Assembly (NCBI GenBank): GCA_947465345.1
Contig: CANHZL010000030.1
Coordinates: forward strand, 1-14,417
From: Opitutia bacterium
GTDB taxonomy: Bacteria; Verrucomicrobiota; Verrucomicrobiae; Opitutales; UBA953
Reading direction: 5' to 3'
DNA length: 14,417 nucleotides
Shown: in pieces, positions 1 through 7,399 of the stretch
Layout: every line of letters begins with the position of its first letter
Numbering within the stretch: position 1 is the first letter of the stretch
Notes under the pieces: model-generated
The model's database searches: none
Told to the model about the DNA's origin: nothing
What the model saw: only the letters and a program-made list of their open reading frames with translations
Position numbers and translations under genes: made by a program

Positions 1-1824
1 CGCACCCAGCTGGCCCGCCCGGACAACGACTTCGTCACGGCGCGCATGTACAACCAGCTGTTCACCATGCACGGCACGACGATGATCTTCCTCGGCGTCA
101 TGCCCCTGTCGGCCGCGTTTTTCAACTTCCTCGTGCCGCTGCAGATCGGCGCCCGCGACGTCGCCTTCCCGCGCCTCAACGCGTTCTCGCTCTGGACCTT
201 CGTCTTCGGCGCCTTCGTGTTGAACGCCTCTTGGTTCTTTGAGTTCGCGCACCTCGCCGGCTGGTTCAATTCCTTCGAATGGCACAAGGCGCTCGTCTAC
301 ACCGACTTCGCCCCCGCCAACGGTTGGTTTAGCTATGCGCCGCTTTCCGGCACCTTCGGCCAGAACGGTCAGGCCCTACGCTTCACCGGCGTCGGCACCG
401 ACTTCTGGATCATCGGTATCCAGGTCCTCGGTATCGCCTCGCTCGCCGCCTCCTTCAACTTCATCTGCACCATCATCAACATGCGCGCCAAGGGCATGAC
501 CATGATGCGCCTGCCGGTGTTCACTTGGATGACGCTCGTCACCGCGATCCTCATCATCCTCGCCTTCCCGGCCATCACCGTCGCGCTGATCGAGCTCATG
601 TTCGACCGCGCCTTCGGTGCCAATTTCTTCAACCCGTCCGCCGGCGGCCAGCCCGTCCTGTGGCAGCACCTCTTCTGGATCTTCGGCCACCCCGAGGTGT
701 ACATCCTCGTACTCCCGGCGATGGGCATCGTCTCGGAAGTCCTCCCGACCTTCTCCGGCAAGTCGCTGTTCGGCTACCCGATCATCGTCTTCTCCGGTGC
801 CGTCATCGGCTTCCTTGGCTTCGCTGTCTGGAGCCACCACATGTTCACCACCGGTCTCGGCCCCGTGCCGACCGCCGCGTTCTCGCTCCTCACGATGGCT
901 ATTGCCGTCCCGACGGGCGTCAAAATCTTCAACTGGCTCGGTACGATCTGGGGCGGACGCGTGCGCTTCACCCCGCCCATGGTCCTCGCCCTCGGCTTCA
1001 TCTGGATGTTCATGTGCGGCGGTTTCTCCGGCGTCATGCACTCCTCGGCTCCCGCCGACTCCCAGCAGCAGGACAGCTACTTCGTCATCGCGCACTTCCA
1101 CTACGTGCTCCTCGGCGGCGTGCTCCTCGGCCTGATGGCTGGCCTTTACTTCTGGTTCCCGAAGATCTTCGGCCGCATGCCGAACGCCCCGATCGCCTAC
1201 ATCGCCTCGGGCCTCGTCATCCTTGGCTTCAACCTCGCCTTCGGTCCGATGCATTACCTCGGCCTCGCTGGCCAGCCGCGCCGTACGCACACCTACCACG
1301 CCGGCAACGGTTGGGAGACCTGGAACTACGTCGCCACCATCGGCGCCTACATCCTGGGTATCGGCGTCTTCCTCGCGTTTGTGAATCTCGTCTGGACCGC
1401 CTTCCGCGGTAAGAAGTGCTCCAACGATCCGTGGGATGGCCGCACGCTCGAGTGGTCGCTGCCTTCCCCGGTGCCGGAGTATAACTTCGCGCAGGCTCCG
1501 GTCGTCGCTACCCGCGACGCCTTCTTCGAAGATAAGCATGGCGGTAAGCGCATCGGCTATGAGAACGACGGCGGCGACGCTGGCGTCCACATGCCCAGCC
1601 AGTCCTGGATGCCGCTCGTGGCTTCTGCGGGCTTCCTCTTCGCTGGTTTCGGCATGCCGATGATGGCGATGGGCATCCCCCATGCCGGCTGGATCGTCAT
1701 CGCCGGCCTCGGCGTCCTCTTCCTCGGTATCTGGCTCTGGGCCCTTGAAGGTCCGGGCGGCTACATGCTCAAGACTCCCGCCACCTCCGGCACCCCGGCT
1801 CCGACCGAGACTGTCTCCCACTGA
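1..1824 (+). CDS. ctaD: Cytochrome c oxidase subunit I, 5'-truncated by window
   Basis: Catalytic subunit of a heme-copper terminal oxidase, which reduces O2 to water and pumps protons across the inner membrane. The frame is open from base 1, and the residues before the first ATG (position 46) still match the family, so that ATG is internal and the true start lies upstream; 607 residues are visible. Seen directly: a heme a ligand His in TMHGTT (70-72); the GHPEVY motif with CuB His (688-690), the proton-path Glu (694-696) and the cross-linked Tyr (700-702); the two CuB His of WSHHMF (835-840); and HFHYV with heme a3 and heme a ligands (1093-1101). D-channel Asp (157-159) and Asn (124-126) and K-channel Lys (922-924) are present, so this is an A-type pump. 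About 65 hydrophilic residues precede two extra membrane segments (about 1603-1755), as in Bacillus-like caa3 subunit I. Ends in TGA, 34 bases before subunit III. Confidence 0.97.
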   Translation, partial: RTQLARPDNDFVTARMYNQLFTMHGTTMIFLGVMPLSAAFFNFLVPLQIGARDVAFPRLNAFSLWTFVFGAFVLNASWFFEFAHLAGWFNSFEWHKALVYTDFAPANGWFSYAPLSGTFGQNGQALRFTGVGTDFWIIGIQVLGIASLAASFNFICTIINMRAKGMTMMRLPVFTWMTLVTAILIILAFPAITVALIELMFDRAFGANFFNPSAGGQPVLWQHLFWIFGHPEVYILVLPAMGIVSEVLPTFSGKSLFGYPIIVFSGAVIGFLGFAVWSHHMFTTGLGPVPTAAFSLLTMAIAVPTGVKIFNWLGTIWGGRVRFTPPMVLALGFIWMFMCGGFSGVMHSSAPADSQQQDSYFVIAHFHYVLLGGVLLGLMAGLYFWFPKIFGRMPNAPIAYIASGLVILGFNLAFGPMHYLGLAGQPRRTHTYHAGNGWETWNYVATIGAYILGIGVFLAFVNLVWTAFRGKKCSNDPWDGRTLEWSLPSPVPEYNFAQAPVVATRDAFFEDKHGGKRIGYENDGGDAGVHMPSQSWMPLVASAGFLFAGFGMPMMAMGIPHAGWIVIAGLGVLFLGIWLWALEGPGGYMLKTPATSGTPAPTETVSH

Positions 1825-1858
1825 GCACTTCCTCTCCCCACTCTCAACTCTGACCTCC

Positions 1859-2527
1859 ATGTCTGACACCGCCGCCGCGCACGAAGCGCCCACGTCCACC
1901 GGGATTGACCACAAGAAGCTCATCATGTGGCTCTTCCTGGCTTCGGACTGTATGTTCTTCGGGACGCTCATCTCGACGCACCTGCTCTACCGTAAGCTCT
2001 ATCCTGCGGGCTTCACCGACGCCGAAGGCCACCAGCGCTTCATCCAGAACCTGTTCAACATCGAGCTGACGTCCTTCTCGACGTTCATCCTGCTGATGTC
2101 CTCGTTCCTGATGGCGCTCGCGGTCTCCGCGATGCACAAGGGCCAACTGAAGTCCTTCCGCCGTAACGTCCTCGGGGTAATCTTCTTCGGCTTGATCTTC
2201 CTGGGCTGCCAGGTCTTCGAATTCACGCACTTTTACCACCAGGGTCTGACCATCCAGAACAGCGTGCTCGGTTCCACCTTCTACGTGCTTACCGGTACGC
2301 ACGGCACGCACGTCGCCATCGGTGTGCTCTGGCTCATCCTGATGTATTTCTACAGCTTCACCGGTAAGCTCGGCGGTCATATGGGCGCCCTCGACGTTGA
2401 AGTCGCGGGTCTCTACTGGCACTTCGTCGACATCGTCTGGATCATCATCTTCACCGCGGTCTACCTCGTCGAATACCTCGGGCCCAACGGCATCTGGGGT
2501 TCGGGCCTGCCCGCCGTCGTCAAATAA
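1859..2527 (+). CDS. ctaE: Cytochrome c oxidase subunit III
   Basis: Integral membrane subunit that binds and stabilises subunit I; 222 residues, the short five-helix bacterial form. Family features seen: an N-terminal helix with LFLASDCMFFG (about residues 25-35), GCQVFEF with Glu121, the FYVLTGTHGTHV segment (about 141-152) and YWHFVDIVWIIIF (about 186-198) in the last helix. The frame is open back to about 1682, inside the subunit I gene, but the ATG at 1859 was chosen because it follows the subunit I stop and gives the normal family N-terminus. The leader (1825-1858) is pyrimidine-rich and has no Shine-Dalgarno sequence. Asp30 occupies the place usually held by the carbodiimide-reactive Glu of this family (SEVxFF). 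The gene sits between subunits I and IV in one operon. Confidence 0.95.
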   Translation: MSDTAAAHEAPTSTGIDHKKLIMWLFLASDCMFFGTLISTHLLYRKLYPAGFTDAEGHQRFIQNLFNIELTSFSTFILLMSSFLMALAVSAMHKGQLKSFRRNVLGVIFFGLIFLGCQVFEFTHFYHQGLTIQNSVLGSTFYVLTGTHGTHVAIGVLWLILMYFYSFTGKLGGHMGALDVEVAGLYWHFVDIVWIIIFTAVYLVEYLGPNGIWGSGLPAVVK

Positions 2528-2542
2528 ACGAACTTCCCGACC

Positions 2543-2884
2543 ATGTCCTCTTCTCACGAAGCCGCTCCCAGCCCCGCCTTCCTCGCCGAGGAAGTCCGCC
2601 GCTATCACCACTTCATCGTGCTGGCCCTTTGGCTGGCCGTCGTCACCGGCGCCGAGATCGTCCTGATCTTCCTGCCAATCCCGGTCGCCGCCGTCCTCAC
2701 GATCCTGACCTTGATGTCCGCCGGCAAGTTCTTCGCGGTCATCCTTTGGTTCATGCACCTCATCTACGACAAGCGCCTGCTCTTATGGTGCTTCGTCGCC
2801 GGCCTGGCGCTCGCGTTCGCGACCTACACCGCGTTGCTCTGCCTGTTCTCGGCCGACCGTATCGACACCCGCTGGTTCAGCTGA
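2543..2884 (+). CDS. ctaF: Cytochrome c oxidase subunit IV (COX4_pro-like small membrane subunit)
   Basis: A 113-residue membrane protein starting 15 bases after subunit III. It has three predicted helices (about residues 24-45, 47-73 and 80-102) and a hydrophilic N-terminus of about 20 residues with HH at 22-23. The segment around K62-D76, containing WFMHL, resembles the Lys...FMHL stretch typical of prokaryotic subunit IV of caa3 and bo3 oxidases. Position directly after subunits I and III supports the assignment more strongly than the sequence alone. The family has no redox centre and is thought to aid assembly or stability. No Shine-Dalgarno sequence precedes the ATG. It is the last gene before a strong terminator, so it closes this oxidase transcript. 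The ctaF symbol follows Bacillus usage and is by analogy. Confidence 0.88.
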   Translation: MSSSHEAAPSPAFLAEEVRRYHHFIVLALWLAVVTGAEIVLIFLPIPVAAVLTILTLMSAGKFFAVILWFMHLIYDKRLLLWCFVAGLALAFATYTALLCLFSADRIDTRWFS

Positions 2885-2906
2885 AGCCTGCGTCCATCGC
2901 CTGACG

Positions 2907-2935
2907 AAGGCCTCCGCTCTGGCGGAGGCCTTTTT
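2907..2935 (+). terminator. Rho-independent terminator of the oxidase operon
   Basis: A perfect 11-bp inverted repeat (AAGGCCTCCGC at 2907-2917 with its complement at 2922-2932) encloses a 4-base TCTG loop and runs directly into TTTTT (2931-2935). It starts 22 bases after the subunit IV stop. The stem is GC-rich and the U-tract follows it, so this is a textbook intrinsic terminator on the + strand. It separates ctaD-E-F from ctaG. Confidence 0.93.
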
Positions 2936-2940
2936 CGTGC

Positions 2941-2963
2941 CCACGCTTGCGAGTCGGGCGTGG
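2941..2963 (+). repeat. Inverted repeat in the ctaG leader
   Basis: CCACGC (2941-2946) pairs with GCGTGG (2958-2963) across an 11-base spacer, between the oxidase terminator and the preferred ctaG start at 2974. It could be an operator half-site pair or an mRNA hairpin next to the start codon, or it could be chance in GC-rich DNA. A poor promoter-like pair (TTGCGA at 2947, CATATG at 2971, 18-base spacer) overlaps it and is not convincing. Confidence 0.3.
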
Positions 2964-2973
2964 CTGGCTTCAT

Positions 2974-3765
2974 ATGCAGGGGATGAAGATTCCTCTCCAT
3001 TGGCATACGGAGCCGCTGCTACTGCTCCTGGTCATCGGAGCGTGCTGGGCCCATGCGCTGGCCTGCGGGCCGTATCGCGTGCGCTTCCTTCCGGGGCGGA
3101 CCGACTATCCGCTCTGGTATGCCGTGCGCTTTCATCTCGGCGTGCTTGTGGGCTATATTGCCGTGGGGTCGCCGCTCGATCAGCTGGGCGAAGGCTTCCT
3201 CTTCTCGGCGCACATGTTGCAACACATGCTGCTCATTTATATCTCGGCGCCGCTTATCGTCACTGGGTTGCCGCCCGAATTCATCGACGGGTGGCTACTC
3301 AAAGGGCGCCCGCGTCTCACGCGCGTGCTGCGCGTCCTGACGGGGCCGGTTACCGGCGCACTGATTTTTACTCTATTCTTCTCGATCTGGCATTTCCCTG
3401 AGCTCTATGAGGCCGCGCTCCGTAATCGCCCGCTTCACGTGCTCGAGCATTGGTCAATGTTCGCGCCGGCAATCCTTATGGTCTGGCCGCTTTTCTCGAT
3501 GTCCGCCACGTTACCGCGCATCGGTTACGGGATGGCGATGTTCTATTGCTTCGCGCTGATGATTGCCGACCTGCCGATCTGGGCGGTACTGATCTTCGGC
3601 GAGCACCCGATCTACGAGACCTATCGCCTCGCCCCGCGCGTCAGTAGCCTGTCCGCTTCCGCCGATATGATCATGGGCGCCGTGGTGATGAAGGGCTTTA
3701 ATGAAATCTTTGCTCTCGCCTGCATGGCTTACGCCTTCTTCGCCTGGTATCAGCGCGAGAAGTGA
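2974..3765 (+). CDS. ctaG: caa3-type cytochrome c oxidase assembly protein CtaG
   Basis: A polytopic membrane protein of 263 residues from the chosen start, with about seven hydrophobic segments, of the caa3_CtaG family known from Bacillus and distinct from the Cox11-type CtaG of proteobacteria. Family members are needed for formation of active caa3 oxidase, probably in CuB site assembly (known for the family, not shown here). Visible landmarks are HMLQHMLL (His80 and His84), SIWHFPELYE (His130), LHVLEHWSMF (His145 and His149), and IADLPIWAVL with the late GFNEIFAL segment. The frame is open from a TTG at 2947, but that lies 12 bases past the terminator. ATG 2974 or ATG 2983 is more likely, and neither has a well-spaced ribosome binding site. 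It lies 89 bases after subunit IV, behind the terminator. Confidence 0.9.
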   Translation: MQGMKIPLHWHTEPLLLLLVIGACWAHALACGPYRVRFLPGRTDYPLWYAVRFHLGVLVGYIAVGSPLDQLGEGFLFSAHMLQHMLLIYISAPLIVTGLPPEFIDGWLLKGRPRLTRVLRVLTGPVTGALIFTLFFSIWHFPELYEAALRNRPLHVLEHWSMFAPAILMVWPLFSMSATLPRIGYGMAMFYCFALMIADLPIWAVLIFGEHPIYETYRLAPRVSSLSASADMIMGAVVMKGFNEIFALACMAYAFFAWYQREK

Positions 3766-3771
3766 GCTGGC

Positions 3772-4935
3772 TTAGTGGCGCGAGGCGCGACGAAGGAGGA
3801 ACCAAGCGAGACCAACCACGATGAGGTTTGGAATCCAAATCAGCAGGTCGGGGCGGTAGTCGGGGTCCTTTACGTAGGCCGCCATCGAGGTCAGCAGGTA
3901 ATACGAAAGGGCAATGGCCAGGGCGATCGCCGCGTTGACGAACGTCTCGGAGCGGCCGACGCGCACGGCCAGCGGGACGGCGAGGAACGCGAGGGAGAAG
4001 ACGGAGAACGCGCCGGCGAGGTGCGACATCAACTGCGTCATGGCGAGCATCTGGCCGCGTTCCTTCTCGCGCGGAGTGGCCTTGGGGCCGACCTGCCAGC
4101 CCTTATCGACCGCTTCCAATAGCTCGGTGGTTGTGAGCCAGCGCAGCTTACGCTGGAAATTCTCGCCGTCTTTGAAGATGCCTGCCGCCGGGAATTCGAG
4201 GCTCGTGAGCGCAGCGGTCGTGAAGGCGGACGGGTGTGTGAAGTTATCGTCGCCCTCTTGGCGTTTCTCCATGCGGGCGTCGGTTAGGGTCACGCGCAGG
4301 ATGCCTTCGCCTCGGCGGTTGACGGCCGGCGTCAGGCGCGCTTCGCGGGCGTGGATGGATTCCTTGAGGTGGCCGCGCTCGTCGACACCCCATAGCCAGA
4401 AATCACGGAGGACTTCGCCGTCACGGTCGGCGGCGCGGATGACGATACCGGGGAACTGCCGGTTGAGTTTGCCGGGCACGATAACCGAAGCGGGGTTGTC
4501 TTTCGCTGAGCCCACGAGCAGCCGACGGTATTCGGTGTTAGCGTAGGGCGAGACCTCCAGATTAAGCCAGGCGGAGAGCACCGCCAGACAACCGGCGAGA
4601 ATCAGCGCGGGGCGGGCGATCCGGCCGAGGCTGCGGCCGCTGGCCTTCATCGCGGTGAGTTCCTGCTGGGAACTCATCCGGCCGAACGCGATGAGCACGC
4701 CGGTGAGGAGGCCGAGAGGCAGTGCGTAAGGGAGCACCCCCGGGAAGAGCAGGGCGACGAGCTCGAGTCCTTCCCAGCCGCTGACGCGCCCAGAGGCGAT
4801 TGCACTGGAGACCTGCGTGAGGATGTTGCCCGCGACCATCACGAACACGAACGCGCCCGTGGCGGCCCCGCCGACGACGGCGGTTTCGGTCAGGACGTGG
4901 CGGTCGAGGAGGCGCACGTCAGTATCCAAGCCCAC
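3772..4935 (-). CDS. LptF/LptG (YjgP/YjgQ) family LPS export permease
   Basis: Inner-membrane permease of the type that, with LptB and LptC, extracts lipopolysaccharide and passes it to the periplasmic bridge. The 387 residues show the family layout: three helices (about 18-38, 60-82, 103-122), a periplasmic beta-rich domain (about 125-300) and three C-terminal helices ending in Arg-rich residues. The loop between helices 2 and 3 (SSQQELTAMKASGRS) matches the coupling segment that contacts LptB in this family. I cannot tell LptF from LptG. The GTG at 4935 is preferred because AGGAGG (4941-4946) lies 5 bases upstream; TTG at 4938 is possible but too close. It follows batE by 28 bases on the same strand and ends 6 bases from the convergent ctaG stop. 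No partner permease is visible in the window. Confidence 0.88.
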   Translation of the reverse strand: MGLDTDVRLLDRHVLTETAVVGGAATGAFVFVMVAGNILTQVSSAIASGRVSGWEGLELVALLFPGVLPYALPLGLLTGVLIAFGRMSSQQELTAMKASGRSLGRIARPALILAGCLAVLSAWLNLEVSPYANTEYRRLLVGSAKDNPASVIVPGKLNRQFPGIVIRAADRDGEVLRDFWLWGVDERGHLKESIHAREARLTPAVNRRGEGILRVTLTDARMEKRQEGDDNFTHPSAFTTAALTSLEFPAAGIFKDGENFQRKLRWLTTTELLEAVDKGWQVGPKATPREKERGQMLAMTQLMSHLAGAFSVFSLAFLAVPLAVRVGRSETFVNAAIALAIALSYYLLTSMAAYVKDPDYRPDLLIWIPNLIVVGLAWFLLRRASRH

Positions 4936-4940
4936 CAAGC

Positions 4941-4946
4941 CCTCCT
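4941..4946 (-). promoter_or_regulatory. Shine-Dalgarno sequence of the LptF/G permease
   Basis: On the minus strand this reads AGGAGG, with a further GGAGAG just upstream. It is 5 bases from the GTG at 4933-4935 and only 2 from the TTG at 4936-4938, so it favours the GTG start. It is the only consensus-strength site I found in the window, in the short gap after batE. Confidence 0.7.
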
Positions 4947-4963
4947 CTCCAAGGCAGAAAGCC

Positions 4964-5725
4964 TTAGGGCGCCGCCTTCTGGTCGAGGTCGGCCGGGAGG
5001 GTGGCGCCGCGGATCACTTCGATCTCGCCGGTCCGGAGCCAGCCAGCCTTGCCGTCGGCGGTGGTCACGCGGACGTGCCCATTGAGAGGTCGGTCGGTCC
5101 GGACGACGTCACCTTCCGCGACGCCGTTCAGCGGTTCCCCAAACAAGGTCGGCGTTAGGCGCAGAGAGACTTCGGTCATACGGACGACTGCCCGGGCCGA
5201 AAGGGAGCGGCCTCCCCATAGCCCCGGGATGCAGAGCGCGAGTAGGGTCAACGTGACCACGCGTGTGCGATGGTTCCATTCGCTGGCGGAGCGGCGGCGG
5301 AGGCGCGGGATTACGACGCACAACGTCGCCACCCAGAAGAAGGTCGTGGCGAGAATGAGCCAGGTGTCCTCGGTGAGGAAGGATGCGTAGGTTTCAGCCC
5401 AGGTCGGTGCGGGGCGTTCCGTGCCGCCGGCGGCAAGTGCGTGCCGGATGCCGGCGAGTGCGACGGGGTCGCGGGGATCGAGTAAGAGCGCGCGCTCCCA
5501 ACAGACCATTGCGCGGCCCTTGCGGCCCAGACGCCACTCGGCGTTGCCGAGCGCGGAAAGCAAGCCGGCGCTCACGCCATCCCGGCGGGCTTCTTCGGAC
5601 CATTGCTCGACGGCGGTCGCGTAGTCGCCTTTGGCGTAGGCGGTCTCCGCGGCGGAAACGACGCGGTCTTCGGCGGCGCCAAGCGAAGCCATCCAGCAGA
5701 GCAGTAGGCAGGCGAAGGATTTCAT
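4964..5725 (-). CDS. batE: BatE-like protein: signal peptide, TPR, two membrane helices, SH3-like domain
   Basis: A 253-residue protein. Residues 1-18 look like a signal peptide (cleavage near GAA/ED). Residues about 22-90 form one or two tetratricopeptide repeats, including a good consensus at 55-85 (LGNAEWRLGRKGRAMVCWERAL). Hydrophobic helices lie at about 121-140 and 155-173. The C-terminal part (about 180-238) resembles a bacterial SH3 domain, with VSLRLTP...GVAEGDVV...GWLRTGEIEVI. This TPR-TM-SH3 layout is that of BatE in Bacteroidetes-type aerotolerance operons, and the position after BatD fits. Its start overlaps the batD stop (ATGA, 4 bases), so translation is probably coupled. No enzymatic function is indicated; protein binding at the membrane is inferred. 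The exact biochemical role is unknown in the family. Confidence 0.82.
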   Translation of the reverse strand: MKSFACLLLCWMASLGAAEDRVVSAAETAYAKGDYATAVEQWSEEARRDGVSAGLLSALGNAEWRLGRKGRAMVCWERALLLDPRDPVALAGIRHALAAGGTERPAPTWAETYASFLTEDTWLILATTFFWVATLCVVIPRLRRRSASEWNHRTRVVTLTLLALCIPGLWGGRSLSARAVVRMTEVSLRLTPTLFGEPLNGVAEGDVVRTDRPLNGHVRVTTADGKAGWLRTGEIEVIRGATLPADLDQKAAP

Positions 5726-7398
5726 AGGAGCGACAGGAGCCGCCGGAGCAGCGCGAGGGTTTCGTCTTCGTTCGGCGATCCGGTGGCGCCGGCCTCAGTC
5801 GCAAAGCGTTCGCCGTAGGCCTGCCCGAAGAGACCGTCGAGCAGCGGACGCGAGACGCCGGGAAGCACGCGCTCCAAGTCACCTTGGGTCATCGCGGCTT
5901 CTTCGGTATCGAGGAGGGCCGCCGCACCAACTTGTAAGGCGTGCACCGAGGCTAAGGCAAAGGCGGCGCGATCGCCGCGCCGACGGGCGGACTCTGCGGT
6001 GCTGAGCGCGGTGCGCAGGATAGAGCGGGCGCGCCGGCGACGGCGGATTTCGGGGTGCGCCGCGAGATAGCCGAGACTCAAGGCGACTGCTGTCAGCGAC
6101 AGGAGCACCGTCAGCAGCAGGGCGTTGCTTGACCAGAAGGCGCCTGAGGAGGCGAGGGACCAGGCCGGTAGGCCGCGGAAGAGAGGTGAGCCGCGCTGGG
6201 TCGCGGGAGCGGCCAGGCCGGTGGCGGCCTTGGGCTTAGCGCCGACTGGCGCCGATGGATCGGACGTGACGAGGTCGACCTGCGCGGGCGCGTTACCGGT
6301 CACCGTCACTTCGACGGGTTTGAATTCGATGCGGCTAAATTCCTTCGTCAGCGGATTAAAGGTCGAGAAGCGGAGCGCAGGGGTCAGGAGTTTGCCGGGG
6401 AGGCGCGGTACCAGCGTGTAGACGAAGAAGCGTTGTTCCTCGGCGTGGCGGCGTCGCTCGGTTGCGGGCAGTACGTCCCAGAATTCATTACTAGGGACCT
6501 CCGGAGGGATGAGCCGATCGAGGTTGCCGGTGCCAGTGAGGATGGCCCGTAGGCGGATCGGCTCGCCGACTTCGGGGCGGTCCTTGGAGACTTGCACGGC
6601 CTCGGCAGTGAAGGCACCGATGGCGCCGGTCCAGTCCGCTGGCCGGCCGCGTTCGGGGACGTGTTCGACGGAGAGCTTACGGCGGAAGGTGAAAGGGCGG
6701 TCGCGGTTACCGTTACCGAAAGCGGGGGAGTCCATGTTCTGGATGAGCATGGTTCCGCGCAGGGAAAGTTCGCTCGTACCTTCGCGGATGGGCGTCAGGT
6801 CAAAACTTGTCCGCATGCCTTGGCCGAGTTCCGTTGGCAGGGGCTGGCGGTCGGCCGTGACCGCGAACGTGAAGCCTTCCGCGACTGATTCGAGTCCAAA
6901 GCTGGCCACGACGACCTCTTCGTCGCCGCCGCGGAGATGGATGGCTCCACGGATAAGTTCGCCGACATAGAAGGTGCGGTCCGGTAGCGCGAGTTCAGCC
7001 CGGGCTTGGGCTGTCCGCCGGTAAGTGGCCGACTTACGCACGATCAGCGTGATCGGAGTCACCGGGATGATCTTGCGCACAAAGCGCAGGTTGAAGCCTG
7101 GGATGACGTACTCGCCCTCTTGATCAGGGGCGACGCCGGAGAAGTTGAGCGTCGCCTCGTTGGAGTCCGGGCGGACGATTTGTCCGGAGAGGCGGAGAGC
7201 CAGACCGCGCGGCGGCCGGATCTCCTTGTCCACCTGCTGAGCGCCGCCGAGGACGATATCTGATTCGACGATGATCTGTAGGCGGAAGGGTTGCCCGGGT
7301 GCGGTGACGCGTGGGGTGATCTCCCAGCTCACGCGGTCCTCCGCCTGGACGACGAGCCCGAGCAGTAGGAGCATGGTACTGGCGAGGAATCGGCGCAT
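5722..7398 (-). CDS. batD: BatD family protein (oxygen tolerance), periplasmic with C-terminal membrane anchor
   Basis: A 558-residue protein. Residues 1-19 are a signal peptide (cleavage near VQA/ED), followed by a long beta-rich periplasmic region with stretches typical of BatD, such as PGQPFRLQI (34-42), DQEGEYVIPGF (92-102) and VGEPIRLRAILTGTGNLD (277-294). A Pro/Ala-rich linker (about 375-415) leads to one membrane helix (about 425-446), then a basic stretch (RRRRRAR) and a helical cytoplasmic tail of about 100 residues. BatD belongs to the operon that in Bacteroides fragilis affects aerotolerance; its mechanism is not known. The frame is open to 7506, but ATG 7398 starts the signal peptide, follows the batC stop by one base, and has AAGGA (7407-7411) 8 bases upstream. 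The stop overlaps the batE start. Confidence 0.9.
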   Translation of the reverse strand: MRRFLASTMLLLLGLVVQAEDRVSWEITPRVTAPGQPFRLQIIVESDIVLGGAQQVDKEIRPPRGLALRLSGQIVRPDSNEATLNFSGVAPDQEGEYVIPGFNLRFVRKIIPVTPITLIVRKSATYRRTAQARAELALPDRTFYVGELIRGAIHLRGGDEEVVVASFGLESVAEGFTFAVTADRQPLPTELGQGMRTSFDLTPIREGTSELSLRGTMLIQNMDSPAFGNGNRDRPFTFRRKLSVEHVPERGRPADWTGAIGAFTAEAVQVSKDRPEVGEPIRLRAILTGTGNLDRLIPPEVPSNEFWDVLPATERRRHAEEQRFFVYTLVPRLPGKLLTPALRFSTFNPLTKEFSRIEFKPVEVTVTGNAPAQVDLVTSDPSAPVGAKPKAATGLAAPATQRGSPLFRGLPAWSLASSGAFWSSNALLLTVLLSLTAVALSLGYLAAHPEIRRRRRARSILRTALSTAESARRRGDRAAFALASVHALQVGAAALLDTEEAAMTQGDLERVLPGVSRPLLDGLFGQAYGERFATEAGATGSPNEDETLALLRRLLSLL

Positions 7399-7399
7399 C

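Noticed and set aside
46..48. ATG at 46 as the start of subunit I
   Set aside because: The frame is open to base 1 with family-like sequence before it, and the ATG is just before the first heme-ligand helix, so it is internal.
376..1971. 531-codon open frame on the minus strand opposite ctaD
   Set aside because: It is wholly antisense to a certain oxidase gene, its product is dominated by Glu, Asp, Arg, His and Gly, and it has no recognisable domain. This is the usual high-GC shadow frame.
1844..2758. 304-codon minus-strand frame opposite ctaE and ctaF
   Set aside because: Antisense to two clear genes with a charged, low-complexity product; a codon-bias artefact.
4951..4965. Small hairpin AAGGC-AGAAA-GCCTT at the end of batE as a terminator
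   Set aside because: Only 5 bp of stem, no T-tract on the minus strand, and it is followed at once by the permease ribosome site.
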